NCBI GenBank assembly: GCA_050246915.1
Contig: JBFWVD010000012.1
Coordinates: forward strand, 1 to 64,000
Direction of reading: 5' to 3'
Source of the DNA: JBFWVD01 sp050246915
GTDB lineage: Bacteria > Actinomycetota > Acidimicrobiia > Acidimicrobiales > Ilumatobacteraceae
DNA length: 64,000 nucleotides
Numbering within the stretch: position 1 is the first letter of the stretch; each line of letters opens with the position of its first letter. Below the pieces are notes generated by a model. The model saw nothing but the letters and a program-made list of their open reading frames with translations, was not told the origin of the DNA and made no database searches. The translations under genes and the position numbers were made by a program. Shown here piece by piece: positions 19,475 to 28,739 of the stretch.

Positions 19475-20068
19475 TCACGCGATGGGCGGATCGGTGTACT
19501 GCTGACCGCCACGTGCGACGTGCTCGGTCCATGCTGAACCGTCCCAGTACCGCATCTCGAACCGCCCGGACGGATCGGGATACCAACCAGCGGGCGTCGA
19601 GGTGACAGCGGCCGCAGCAACGGTCTCGATCGGCGTGACGGCCGCTTCGACCGCAGCACTGGCCGAGCTCGAGGAGTTGTCGCTGCTGGGCATCGGCTCG
19701 ATGACCATCGGTGCGACCTCGGGCGCCGACTCGACAGCGGAACCCCAACCGGCCGGTTCGGCTACGGGTGTGGACACCGGCGTCTCAGCGACAGGGACGA
19801 CCTCGACCGGCGTCGTCTCGACGACAACTGGCTCGGGCGCCACGCGCGCCGCCACGACCTCGGCGGCGGTTGCAGCCGACGACGCGGTTGCAGCCGACGA
19901 TGCCGACGAATCTGGCGAAGCACCGCCGCGGGTGAGAATGGCAGCGAGATCAGCCCCGGTGTTGACGACGGATACGAGCGACCAGCCTTGCTTGGCATGC
20001 TCGTTGAGTTTGGTCACCATGGCATCGACGTCCCACGAGGACGTCCGGATCGAGGTGTACTCGGACAT
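19475..20068 (-). CDS. DUF2510 domain protein
   Basis: A 197-aa protein. The N-terminal 50 residues (EYTSIRTSSWDVDAMVTKLNEHAKQGW..LVSVV) form a small alpha/beta unit of the DUF4177 type. The middle (50-160) is an Ala/Val/Pro/Glu-rich low-complexity region. The C-terminus is a DUF2510 motif, AGWYPDPSGRFEMRYWDG then AWTEHV. DUF2510 is usually found on actinobacterial membrane or envelope proteins and is of unknown function; no membrane helix is visible here. The ATG at 20068 begins the folded part. Confidence 0.75.
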   Translation of the reverse strand: MSEYTSIRTSSWDVDAMVTKLNEHAKQGWSLVSVVNTGADLAAILTRGGASPDSSASSAATASSAATAAEVVAARVAPEPVVVETTPVEVVPVAETPVSTPVAEPAGWGSAVESAPEVAPMVIEPMPSSDNSSSSASAAVEAAVTPIETVAAAAVTSTPAGWYPDPSGRFEMRYWDGSAWTEHVARGGQQYTDPPIA

Positions 20069-20155
20069 GGCGGGAACCGTAGCTCGCAATGAGGGTTGCA
20101 TGCGACGGTACGAGGTCCCTATCGCGCGAGTTCTCCGTGATGCGCGAGCAATTGC

Positions 20156-20980
20156 TCATCCGTGGACGAGCTGCAACACGTCCGTATCGCCGATGGGACC
20201 GTCGTGCACCAGCTCACCGTCGCGCAGCGCGATGCATCGTTGAACACGCTTCACGAACTCGAGTTCATGGGTCGCCACGACGAGCGCGACACCCTGGCGA
20301 TGCACGTCGTCGAGCAACTCGAGCAACGCTTGCTTGCCTGCAGCATCGAGTCCGACGAATGGCTCGTCCACGAGCAGGATGTCCATCGGGCGTATGAGCC
20401 CGATCGCGATGGCAGCCTTCTGCTTCAACCCTCTCGAGAACCGCGCCGGCAAATCGTCGGCGCGGTGATATATGCCGAGATGGTCGAGCACATCGGCCGC
20501 GTCTTGCTCCCAATCGACGCGTCCGTGCAGCCGCGCCGTGAACTCGAGGTGCTCCCAAACGCTGAGGTCGTCGTAGAACAAAGGGGTGTCCGACAGATAG
20601 CTCAGCGCGGCGCGAGCGGGCAATGACCCGGCCGGGTGGCCGCCGACCTCGATCGCTCCGTCCGACGCCTCGAGCAGGCCGGCCGCCATGCGCAGGAACG
20701 TTGTCTTGCCCGATCCGTTGTGACCGATGAGCACGGTCGCTTCGCCTTGTTCGATGAACAGATCGAGTGGAGCGAGCGCGGTGAGCGCGCCATAGGTCTT
20801 GGACACGCCCTTCACATCGAGAGCAGGGGTCTTGGCCGGGCGCGGCTTGAACGACGTCGACGCAGATGCGCCTGTCTGCGCGTCGGTTGTTGGCCTGTCC
20901 GGCTTGGGCTTGGGCTTGGGCGCCACCGCCGCCGTCCCTGGCTTGCGCGGCTTGGATTTGGAAGGGGAACGATCAGCCAC
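20156..20980 (-). CDS. ABC transporter ATP-binding protein
   Basis: A 274-aa ATPase. A basic Pro/Lys-rich N-terminal extension (1-50) precedes the nucleotide-binding domain: Walker A GHNGSGKTT, a degenerate signature FSRGLKQK in place of LSGGQ, Walker B DILLVDEPFVGLD, and the switch His in ATHELEF. The GTG at 20980 is chosen because AAGGAG lies 6 bases upstream; further upstream ATGs lack an SD. It is paired with the large permease upstream (78 bp). The pair looks like an ABC-2 type exporter of unknown cargo. Confidence 0.87.
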   Translation of the reverse strand: MADRSPSKSKPRKPGTAAVAPKPKPKPDRPTTDAQTGASASTSFKPRPAKTPALDVKGVSKTYGALTALAPLDLFIEQGEATVLIGHNGSGKTTFLRMAAGLLEASDGAIEVGGHPAGSLPARAALSYLSDTPLFYDDLSVWEHLEFTARLHGRVDWEQDAADVLDHLGIYHRADDLPARFSRGLKQKAAIAIGLIRPMDILLVDEPFVGLDAAGKQALLELLDDVHRQGVALVVATHELEFVKRVQRCIALRDGELVHDGPIGDTDVLQLVHG

Positions 20981-21058
20981 CGACATCTCCTTCGACATCA
21001 CCGTCGACATCACTGGGCGCGAGCACCGGGTTCGTCTTCACCGTCAACATCATCATGA

Positions 21059-22864
21059 TCAGGCAGCCTTCGCTCGTTGGCGATCACGGGCCGCCTGCTG
21101 GCTCTCCTCCATGGACCGCCGCCACCACAACTTCATGGCGATGCGATACCGCACCCACGCCACGGTGAGGGCGATGGCCATGAACACGAAGCTCATGGTG
21201 TTGGTGGCCGCGGCGTAGGCGTCCTTGCCATCACCGAGCGCCTTCGATGCCATCACCACGGGAAGCGATCCGGCGGTGGCCATCACCAATGGCCATCCGG
21301 TGCGAATGGCGATCTTCATCCCGGCAGCTTCCGGCGGCATGAGCTGACCCAACTCCGTCGGTGGTTCGGGCGCCCCCATCACCACACTGGACACTGCTCC
21401 GGCCAATGCCGCAAGGACCGCAGGCACCGTGAGCAAGGCCGCCATGGCGATGGCATGGCTGTCGCCTTCGAGAGCGACGACGACCCCACAGCCGATCGCC
21501 CCGAGCAGGAGCATCAACAACGTCGGCACCACCAGGTGACGAAGGAGCAAGTCGCCTTGCTCCACCGGCAGGACATCGGTGAGATCGACCTGATCGACCT
21601 GTTGGGCCATGGGCTCGACGACGTCGAGCGCAGCGATGTAGAGCGCGAGCGCACCAGCGACGATGAGCGGACTCGTGCCGTGCCATGCGGCGCGCAGCGC
21701 CACGCCAGCGAGCACCGCCAGCACCACCAGGCGCGCCAGGCGCCCGGCGGGGAATCGCAACACGGCGCGAATGCCGCGGCGGAACACCACGAAACGCTTC
21801 GACGATCGCTTGCTCGGCAACCACGGGCGGTCCCTCGGTGTGTCCTGCGCCAGTTGACGTCGCAGGATGATGACGGTTCGCAGGTCTTGCATCGTGACGG
21901 CGAAGCGCATCTGCCCGACCAGACCGGTCCGACGTTCGGCCAACTCGAGCAGCAACCCGCCCACCGATGCCATGCCCGCGACAACCGCACCGACAGCGAT
22001 GACGATGGCAATGAGACCGACCGCGTCGAAGGTGCGCGGCCACAAGGCGATGAGGCCGAACGTTCGCATCGGTGACCACACCTGCCACATCACATCGGCT
22101 CCGGCCCACACCACAACCGCGAGCGCAAGCAAGGTTGCCACCGGTCGCCGGACGCGATTGCCGGAGGTGGTGAGCGCAACGCCGACCATCGTCAACATCG
22201 CCAACAACCCGCACAACGCTCCACTGCTCGCCCACGCCAGAGCGTTGGCGTGGAAGCGCTTGGACGCCAGGTCGCCACCCACCGCCCCCACGATGACGCC
22301 GAGGAACGCGGCAAAGCGCAATTGACGCAGCGCAGCAGACCGCAGGGCCGCGCCCCGATCGACGGGAGCGAGCAGCACGTGACGGACCTCGGCGGCCTCC
22401 ATGGCGATCGGCCCGCCGCGACTTCCCGAGCGGAGCCCGAGTGCGATCAGCGATGCCACCACCAGACCGACGACCGCGGCGCCGTGATCATCGATGCTGG
22501 CCAGTTGCGACACCGTGAGCCGGACATCACCGACCGCGCTCGCCACGAACAACGTGGCCACGATGCCGATGAGGCCGGTCAGATAGACCCGATACGCGGC
22601 GTCGATCCAGTCGATGTCGGCGAGTCGTTGCTTGCGGCGAGCCTTGCGCAACTCGGCCAACACGGCCGGCGCGTCGAACGAGGCGTCGACCGACGAGCGG
22701 GCGCTGATGACGCGGGCACCGTTGCCGTCGCCGAGGAGGGTCGCGTGCACATCACCGGAATGGTCGGTCTCGGGCCGCTGGGGAAGGTCGTCGTCGTGAT
22801 TCACCGCGGCTGCGACGCTACTGCCCTGCGGGTTCGGCTCCCATGGCGGCGATGCGGTCGCCAT
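21059..22864 (-). CDS. ABC-2 type multi-pass membrane protein (permease)
   Basis: A 601-aa protein with a cytoplasmic N-terminal region of about 100 residues and at least ten hydrophobic segments. No catalytic motif is visible. Its partner ATPase follows on the same strand, so it is read as the membrane half of an exporter. The start at 22864 overlaps the rhodanese gene by 47 bp; a GTG near 22804, after the rhodanese stop, is an alternative. Similar large permeases in Acidimicrobiia are annotated only as hypothetical. Confidence 0.75.
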   Translation of the reverse strand: MATASPPWEPNPQGSSVAAAVNHDDDLPQRPETDHSGDVHATLLGDGNGARVISARSSVDASFDAPAVLAELRKARRKQRLADIDWIDAAYRVYLTGLIGIVATLFVASAVGDVRLTVSQLASIDDHGAAVVGLVVASLIALGLRSGSRGGPIAMEAAEVRHVLLAPVDRGAALRSAALRQLRFAAFLGVIVGAVGGDLASKRFHANALAWASSGALCGLLAMLTMVGVALTTSGNRVRRPVATLLALAVVVWAGADVMWQVWSPMRTFGLIALWPRTFDAVGLIAIVIAVGAVVAGMASVGGLLLELAERRTGLVGQMRFAVTMQDLRTVIILRRQLAQDTPRDRPWLPSKRSSKRFVVFRRGIRAVLRFPAGRLARLVVLAVLAGVALRAAWHGTSPLIVAGALALYIAALDVVEPMAQQVDQVDLTDVLPVEQGDLLLRHLVVPTLLMLLLGAIGCGVVVALEGDSHAIAMAALLTVPAVLAALAGAVSSVVMGAPEPPTELGQLMPPEAAGMKIAIRTGWPLVMATAGSLPVVMASKALGDGKDAYAAATNTMSFVFMAIALTVAWVRYRIAMKLWWRRSMEESQQAARDRQRAKAA

Positions 22865-23690
22865 CGGCCGCCCATCCCGACCAACTGGGTACGAAGAGCC
22901 GGCCGGGAGGCAGACCGGCCGCCTCGAGGGCGAGGAGATCGAGGCAGGCCGACACGCCCGACCCGCACGAAGCGATCACCTCGGTGTCAGCGCCGATGCC
23001 TCGCTCCGAGGCGAGTGCGCGCAACTCGTCGGCGGGCCGCAGGCGCCCGCCGACGACGACATCACCCCACGGCAGGTTCACCGCGCCGGGGATGTGACCG
23101 AGGCGCTTGTCGAGGGGGTTGGGTTCGCCGCGGTAGCGGTCCGCGGCACGAGCGTCGACCACGAGCGCGCCGGCTGCCTGGGCGTCGACCAGCGCATCGG
23201 CGGAGGTGATGAACCGGTCCGGCCATCGGCGAGGTTCGAACGAGATGCTCGGACGCTCGACCGGCCCCGTCTCCAGTGGCTCCGGCCACGCCGCTATGCC
23301 ACCGTCGAGCAGGGCAGCCGAGCAACCGATGGATCGCAGCATCACCACCAATCGGCCCGCGGTCATCCCGCCGGTGTCGTCGTAAGCGACCACGAGATCA
23401 TGGGCGCCGATGCCGAGGCGGGACATCGCCGCTGCGAAGTGCTCGGGTGTCGGGAGCGGATGCCGCCCGGCCCGGGGATCGTCGAGGGGGCCGGCCAGGT
23501 CGGATTCCAGGTCCACGAACACGGCCCCGGCGATGTGCCCGGCCAGGTACGCCTCCCGACCCGATCGGCCGTCGAGGTACGAGCGGACGTCGACAACGAC
23601 CAGCTCAGCGCGCCTGTCGACCACCCAGGTCGCGTCGACGAACACGGGCAGTCCAGGGCGAGGGGAAAGGGGCGAGGTCGAAGCGCTCAT
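22818..23690 (-). CDS. Sulfurtransferase with two rhodanese domains
   Basis: A 290-aa protein of the SseA/thiosulfate (or 3-mercaptopyruvate) sulfurtransferase type. The N-terminal inactive rhodanese domain includes VVDVRSYLDGRSGREAYLAGHI, in parts, and AYDDTGGMTAGRL. The C-terminal domain has VVDARAADRYRGE and the active loop CGSGVSACLDLLALE with the persulfide-forming Cys. It transfers sulfane sulfur to cyanide or thiols. The stop lies inside the start region of the ABC permease, so translation may be coupled. Confidence 0.9.
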   Translation of the reverse strand: MSASTSPLSPRPGLPVFVDATWVVDRRAELVVVDVRSYLDGRSGREAYLAGHIAGAVFVDLESDLAGPLDDPRAGRHPLPTPEHFAAAMSRLGIGAHDLVVAYDDTGGMTAGRLVVMLRSIGCSAALLDGGIAAWPEPLETGPVERPSISFEPRRWPDRFITSADALVDAQAAGALVVDARAADRYRGEPNPLDKRLGHIPGAVNLPWGDVVVGGRLRPADELRALASERGIGADTEVIASCGSGVSACLDLLALEAAGLPPGRLFVPSWSGWAADGDRIAAMGAEPAGQ

Positions 23691-23777
23691 GGTGACCGGA
23701 CCCTAGGGCGCTAACCTTTCGTCTCTGGCCTGCAATTGGCGGGAACCCATCTCGCTCCCCCGTCGTCTTGATCTTTG

Positions 23778-24323
23778 ATGTCCACTGAAAGCTTCCAAGT
23801 CCTCTTCGCCGTGTTGGCGATCGCGTCCAACATCGCCACGGTGATCTTGGTCGCCACGCGCCTCATGTCGTCCAACGTGGCGCCCCTGGCCAGGCTCCGC
23901 ACACTGGTCGAGCCCTACGTACTGCCGTTCACGTTCGTGGTGGCTGCGGTGACGATGTCGGGAAGCCTCTACTTCAGCGAGATCGCGCTGGCTCCGCCGC
24001 ACATGGTTCCGTGTCCTCTGTGTTGGTTCCAACGCTGTGCCGCGTATCCGTCAGCGATCCTGCTCGGCATCGCCACGTTCCGCCGTGATCTCTCGATCCG
24101 TGTGTACGTGATCCCCCTGGCCCTCATCGGCGCCACCATCTCGGTGTACCACCTCCTCATCGAGAACTCGATCCTCAACCCCACCGAATCGTGCAAGGTC
24201 GGCGCATCGTGTGCCGACGTGTGGTTCACGGAGTTCGGATTCATCACCCTCGCCTACATGGCACTCAGTTCGTTCCTACTCGTGGCCAGCGCACTGGCCC
24301 TTCCTGCTCGGAGACCAGCGTGA
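23778..24323 (+). CDS. Disulfide bond formation protein, DsbB family
   Basis: A 181-aa integral membrane protein with four or five helices. The first redox pair is C-P-L-C in VPCPLCWFQRCAAYP, the signature of DsbB. The second is in the ESCKVGASCADVW periplasmic-type loop. It would reoxidise a thioredoxin-like partner and pass electrons to quinone. The ATG at 23778 is preferred to the TTG three bases earlier. The stop overlaps the GTG of the thioredoxin-fold lipoprotein gene (GTGA), which strongly suggests a functional pair. Confidence 0.87.
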   Translation: MSTESFQVLFAVLAIASNIATVILVATRLMSSNVAPLARLRTLVEPYVLPFTFVVAAVTMSGSLYFSEIALAPPHMVPCPLCWFQRCAAYPSAILLGIATFRRDLSIRVYVIPLALIGATISVYHLLIENSILNPTESCKVGASCADVWFTEFGFITLAYMALSSFLLVASALALPARRPA

Positions 24324-25027
24324 GCACACAACCCGATCGAGTTCTCACCCGCCGTTCGTTGCTGGCACTCGCCGGCGGCGCAATTGTCCTTGCCGCATGT
24401 GGTGGTGACGACGGTGGCGCGACGAGCGACGCATCGTCGACCGATGCATCGGGGACCACGGCCGCCGGGGGCACGACAGCGGCCTCAGCAACCACCGTTG
24501 CCGGAGCCAAACGAGCCAAGGGCGAATACCAACCGGTGAGCATCACCGGCGACGCGTTGGTGCAGATGCCCGATGGTGGCACTGACGCCGCCATCGGCAA
24601 ACCCGCCCCCGCGCTCAGCGGCTTCTCGTTCGACGGATCGCCACTGTCGATCACACCGGGGTCGGACGGCAAGAAGTTGATGGTCGTGTTCCTCGCCCAC
24701 TGGTGCCCCCACTGCCGCGCGGAGGTGCCGCTGCTGGTGGAGTGGATGACGACCGGACGTGCACCAGCCGACACGCGGGTGGTGGCCGTCGCTACCAGTT
24801 CCACCAACACTCGTCCGAACTTCCCACCGTCCAACTGGCTCAAGGACGAGAAGTGGCCAGTCGAGGTGATGGCCGACAGCGAGACCTATGACGCTGCCGC
24901 CGCCTATGGCCTCACCGGCTTCCCGTACTTCGTGTTGATCAACACAGATGGCACCGTTGCGCGTCGCGTCAGTGGGGAGGTCGCCCCGAGCGACCTGAAG
25001 TTGTTCCTCGACCAAAGCGTCACCTGA
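24320..25027 (+). CDS. TlpA/thioredoxin-fold lipoprotein
   Basis: A 235-aa exported protein. The N-terminus has a twin-Arg-like TRRSLLALAGGAIVLAACGG with a lipobox (LAAC), so it is probably lipid-anchored outside the cell. A Ser/Ala/Thr-rich spacer (25-60) precedes a TlpA/AhpC-TSA-type domain with the active site HWCPHCRAE and the cis-Pro loop TGFPYFV. Overlap with the DsbB gene suggests DsbB keeps this protein oxidised so that it introduces disulfides into secreted proteins. A reducing role is the alternative. Confidence 0.88.
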   Translation: MSTQPDRVLTRRSLLALAGGAIVLAACGGDDGGATSDASSTDASGTTAAGGTTAASATTVAGAKRAKGEYQPVSITGDALVQMPDGGTDAAIGKPAPALSGFSFDGSPLSITPGSDGKKLMVVFLAHWCPHCRAEVPLLVEWMTTGRAPADTRVVAVATSSTNTRPNFPPSNWLKDEKWPVEVMADSETYDAAAAYGLTGFPYFVLINTDGTVARRVSGEVAPSDLKLFLDQSVT

Positions 25028-25036
25028 CGTCGAGGG

Positions 25037-26491
25037 TCACACTGCGATCTTGCGGAGCACCTGACCGGCGTACTCCGACACCAGCAAGCTGCCGGACCAA
25101 TCGAAGGTGAGCCCGACCGCACCGTTCACGGTCGCCGACGATGCTGGCCCCCCGTTGCCGGTGGTGGATCCGATGCCATTGCCGGTCAGACCGACGAGCA
25201 GACCACCAACGGTCAGCTTCACGACGCGGTTGCCGGTGTGCTCAGTGATGTAGGCGTTGCCGGCCAGATCGAAAGCGACGCGACGCGGACCATTCAGCTG
25301 TGCCTGTGTGCCGACTCCACCGAGTCCCGAGCTACCGGCCGTGCCGGTTCCGACCACGGTGCGGATCTTGCCGTTGATGTCAACGGCCCGCACTTTGCTG
25401 TTGTTCACGTCCACGATGAGCAACTCGCCGTTGGGTCCATAGGCAATCCCGACCGGATAGTTGAGCGTGGCACTGGTGGCCAACCCGTTGTCCCCGGAGC
25501 TCCCGGCGGCGCCGGTGCCCACGATGGTGGAGATGGTCCCATCGGCAGCGACCCGCCGGATCTTGTTGGCGTTGGAGTCACTGATGACGAGACGACCGGA
25601 CGAGTCGAGCGCCAGGCCCTGGGGGCGGTTGATCGCGGCCGATGTAGCCGGACCGCCGTCACCGTTGCTCGCAGCCGTGCCGTTGCCGGCAAAGGTCGTC
25701 ACCACACCGTTGGTGGCGATCTTGCGGACCACGTTGTTGTTCGCGTCGGCGACGTAGATCGTTCCGTCGGACGCGACCACGAGATCGTTGGGGCGGTTGA
25801 ACGTTGCGGCGGTTGCCGCCCCGCCATCGCCGCTGTAGCCGGCCGTGCCGTTACCGGCCACCGTCGTGATGGTGCCGTCAGTGGCGATGCGACGGATCCG
25901 ATGGTTCCCCACGTCGGCCACGTACACCGAGCCATCGCTGCCGGTGGCCAGACCGATCGGATTGTTGAACGACGCGGCCGAGACCGGTCCACCGTCGCCG
26001 CCGAACGCCTGTGTGCCGGTGCCCCCGAAGGTCGAGATCGTGCCGGTGCCGATGGCGCCTTCGATGACCGTGCCGACGCACGTCCAACCTGCCGGCACCG
26101 GTGATTCGGTGACACCCACGTCACTCACTGTCGAGGACCAGCAACGCCCCGAGTTGTCCTTCACCGCGAACGACACATGGTCGCTGGCGAACGCGGCCGA
26201 CACCACGCGCGGACCGCTCGACGCTGCGGTTGTGTAGGTCACCGACGATTCGAGTGCGCTGAGCGCGCCGGTCGTCGACGGCATCGCGCCATCAGCCGAT
26301 CGGGCTGTTGCCACCGCAGAAGCCACCGAGCGCAGGTTGGTGCGTGCCTGTGCACCCTGGGCCCGCTTGCGCGCTCCCAAGAAGGTCGGGATGGCGATGG
26401 CCAGCAAAATGGCGATCACGAGGACCACCACCATCAGTTCGATGAGGGTGAACCCCTCGTCATCATCACGTTGAATGTCCGCACGCACCAC
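25037..26491 (-). CDS. Type IV prepilin-like N-terminus fused to a six-bladed NHL propeller
   Basis: A 484-aa protein. Residues 9-45 are a class III signal and pilin helix: DDDEG then FTLIELMVVVLVIAILLAIA, with the cleavage Gly at 13 and the conserved Glu at position +5. Residues 45-155 look like a short minor-pilin globular part with two Cys (GRCWSS and GWTCVG). From about 155 to the end there are six repeats of about 56 residues, each with a V-A-G-N-G-T-x-G-x-x-G-D-G-G-P segment and a VYVAD-x-x-N-H-R-I-R-R-I strand, an NHL propeller. No other pilus genes are in the window. It starts at tandem GTGs without an SD. Confidence 0.85.
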   Translation of the reverse strand: MVRADIQRDDDEGFTLIELMVVVLVIAILLAIAIPTFLGARKRAQGAQARTNLRSVASAVATARSADGAMPSTTGALSALESSVTYTTAASSGPRVVSAAFASDHVSFAVKDNSGRCWSSTVSDVGVTESPVPAGWTCVGTVIEGAIGTGTISTFGGTGTQAFGGDGGPVSAASFNNPIGLATGSDGSVYVADVGNHRIRRIATDGTITTVAGNGTAGYSGDGGAATAATFNRPNDLVVASDGTIYVADANNNVVRKIATNGVVTTFAGNGTAASNGDGGPATSAAINRPQGLALDSSGRLVISDSNANKIRRVAADGTISTIVGTGAAGSSGDNGLATSATLNYPVGIAYGPNGELLIVDVNNSKVRAVDINGKIRTVVGTGTAGSSGLGGVGTQAQLNGPRRVAFDLAGNAYITEHTGNRVVKLTVGGLLVGLTGNGIGSTTGNGGPASSATVNGAVGLTFDWSGSLLVSEYAGQVLRKIAV

Positions 26492-26554
26492 AACGCGTGG
26501 GTCGGCAACGAGACGAGCGAGTTGAGGCCAGCGGGAAAACCCAGCTGGGAAACG

Positions 26555-28684
26555 TCAGCGCGGTACGGCGACCGGGAGGCGATCGGTGAGCCACCACTCG
26601 ACCTCGAGCGCCGGCATCGGCTTGGCGAACAGATAGCCCTGACCGAGCCCGACGCCGTAGCTGCGCAGCACGTCGAGCTGTGTCTCGGTCTCGATGCCCT
26701 CGGCCACCACCCACAGGTCGAGCGCGTCGGCCATGCCGACCACTGCGGCCACGATGGCTTCGTCGTTGGGATCGGTACCGAGACCGTCGGTGAAGCCGCG
26801 ATCGATCTTCAGCACGTCGAACGGGTACGCCTTGAGATGGGTGAGCGACGAGTACCCGGTGCCGAAGTCGTCGATGGCCAGGCTCACCCCGAGCTCACGC
26901 AGGGCCGCGAGGGCGTTGCCGGCATCGACGCCGGACTCGAGCAGGACGCTCTCGGTGACCTCGAGGCACAGCGCAGCGGGCGGTAGGCCGGTGCGCTCGA
27001 GGACGTCGCGCACGGTGGCCACCAGAGACGGGTCACCGAGCTGCCGGCCCGACACGTTCACCGCCACCGTCGCGTCGCGCACGACCACACCGCGCTGGCG
27101 CCACAAGGCGAGGTGCTGACAGGCCGTCGCCAGCACCGCTGCGCCGAGGGGCACGATGAGTCGGGTCTCCTCGGCGAGGGGGATGAACTCGCTCGGACCC
27201 ATGGGTCCCCGTGTCGGATGATGCCAACGCACGAGGGCTTCGAACCCATGCAGATGGCCGTCGCGCAGATCGAGGCTGGGCTGGTAGTAGACGACGAGTT
27301 CGCCGGCGTCGATGCCGCGTCGCAACTCGCGCTCCATCTCGGCGCGCCGCACGAGTGCGTCGTGATGATCGCGGTCGTAGATCTCGAAATGGGCCCGACC
27401 GGCGTCCTTGGCTCGATACATGGCCGAGTCCGCGTTGCGGAGCAGAGCGTTGGCGTCGGCACCGGTGTCGATGGCGTAGGCCACGCCGACGCTGGCCGAC
27501 AAGGTGAACTCTTCGCCCTCGAGGTTGATGGGGATGGAGAGCGTGTCGATGACGCGGTTGGCGATGGCGGTGGCGTCTTCGCGTTGCGCGATGTGCTGGC
27601 ACACCAAGACGAACTCATCTCCACCGAACCGGCCGACCACATCACTGGGACGCAAGACGTTGCGGATGCGGCCGGCGGTGATCTCGAGCAGTTGATCACC
27701 GACGTGATGGCCGAGTGTGTCGTTGATGAGCTTGAAGTGGTCGAGGTCGCAGAAGAGAACAGCCGTGCGCGCGGCGGTCTCGGGGTCGGCCAACAGTCCA
27801 TTGAGATGGTGCATCACCGCGGTGCGGTTCGGCAGGCCTGTCAATGCGTCATGCGCCTCTTGGTGAGCGAGCCGATGCGCGAGGTTGCGGTGCTCGGTGA
27901 CGTCCTCGACCTGGAGGACTCCGAACCGCGGCGTGCCGTCATCGTTGCGCACCAGTGACACGTGGACCGCGGCCCACAACACCTCACCGTCTTTTCGGAT
28001 GAAGCGCTTCTCGTAGGAAAGCCCACCGGGGCCGGACATGTCGCCACGGCGCTCGCCTTCGATGGGTCGTAACCGATCGTCGGGATGGGTGATGTCACCG
28101 ACATTGGCGTTGACCAGATCGTCCTCGTCGTAACCGAGCATGTTGCACAGGGCTCGGTTCACCTGGAGCAACTGCCCGCCGCGGCCCTGAACGGCCATGC
28201 CGATGGGCGCATTGCGGAATGCCGATTCGAACAACGCCTCGGTCTCGCGCAATCGACGCTCACCGGCGACGCGGGTGGTGATGTCGCGCAAGGTGATGAG
28301 GCACCACTCCACACCGGCATCACTGAGATGGTTGGTGGCGATGACATCCATGGTGCGGATCTGATCGTCCGACCCCTTGACGCGTGCCTCCACGCGTCCG
28401 GTGCTGCCCGGTTGATCGAGGACGTAGCGCAGGAGATCGCCGACGCGGTCCATGTCCTCGTCGACGAAGATCGCTGGCGCCGGCAGCCCGACCTCGCTGG
28501 CCGGATCGAGCCCGAGCACCTCCATCGATCCGGCAGCGAAGACCACACGGCCCGACGCGTCGAGTCCGAACACGACATCGTTGGTGTGCTCCATGAGCGC
28601 ATCGAGCCGGGCGCTGCTGAGCGCCGGCGCGATCGGCTCGAGGGATCGAGCGTGCTTGTCTGCTGCAGAACGACGAGGGATCAT
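26555..28684 (-). CDS. PAS-PAS-GGDEF-EAL cyclic-di-GMP signalling protein
   Basis: A 709-aa soluble protein with no membrane segment. Two PAS domains lie at about 30-140 (TNDVVFGLDASGRVVFAAG) and 155-275 (RNAPIGMAVQG). The GGDEF domain (about 285-440) keeps its catalytic GGDEF in RFGGDEFVLV. The EAL domain (about 455-700) keeps GFEALVRW, the N-V-S-G metal segment, and the DDFGTGYSS loop. Both activities may therefore be intact, with PAS input choosing between them. The ATG at 28684 has GGAG 7 bases upstream, and both lie in a perfect hairpin. Confidence 0.9.
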   Translation of the reverse strand: MIPRRSAADKHARSLEPIAPALSSARLDALMEHTNDVVFGLDASGRVVFAAGSMEVLGLDPASEVGLPAPAIFVDEDMDRVGDLLRYVLDQPGSTGRVEARVKGSDDQIRTMDVIATNHLSDAGVEWCLITLRDITTRVAGERRLRETEALFESAFRNAPIGMAVQGRGGQLLQVNRALCNMLGYDEDDLVNANVGDITHPDDRLRPIEGERRGDMSGPGGLSYEKRFIRKDGEVLWAAVHVSLVRNDDGTPRFGVLQVEDVTEHRNLAHRLAHQEAHDALTGLPNRTAVMHHLNGLLADPETAARTAVLFCDLDHFKLINDTLGHHVGDQLLEITAGRIRNVLRPSDVVGRFGGDEFVLVCQHIAQREDATAIANRVIDTLSIPINLEGEEFTLSASVGVAYAIDTGADANALLRNADSAMYRAKDAGRAHFEIYDRDHHDALVRRAEMERELRRGIDAGELVVYYQPSLDLRDGHLHGFEALVRWHHPTRGPMGPSEFIPLAEETRLIVPLGAAVLATACQHLALWRQRGVVVRDATVAVNVSGRQLGDPSLVATVRDVLERTGLPPAALCLEVTESVLLESGVDAGNALAALRELGVSLAIDDFGTGYSSLTHLKAYPFDVLKIDRGFTDGLGTDPNDEAIVAAVVGMADALDLWVVAEGIETETQLDVLRSYGVGLGQGYLFAKPMPALEVEWWLTDRLPVAVPR

Positions 28685-28701
28685 CGGAAGGCTCCGATGA
28701 T
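28680..28701 (-). promoter_or_regulatory. Hairpin covering SD and start codon of the GGDEF-EAL gene
   Basis: On the minus strand ATCATCGGA and TCCGATGAT form a 9-bp perfect stem with a GCCT loop. The SD GGAG begins in the 5' arm and runs into the loop, and the ATG lies in the 3' arm, 7 bases later. The folded form would block ribosome binding, which suggests translational control. Confidence 0.6.
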
Positions 28702-28739
28702 GACGCACCGGCAAGCGCCGATCGGGGATGCTCCGGTTG

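Noticed and set aside
17329..19605. 758-codon plus-strand frame across whiB and the MBL-Rieske gene
   Set aside because: It spans two well-supported minus-strand genes and their intergenic operator; composition is that of an antisense frame.
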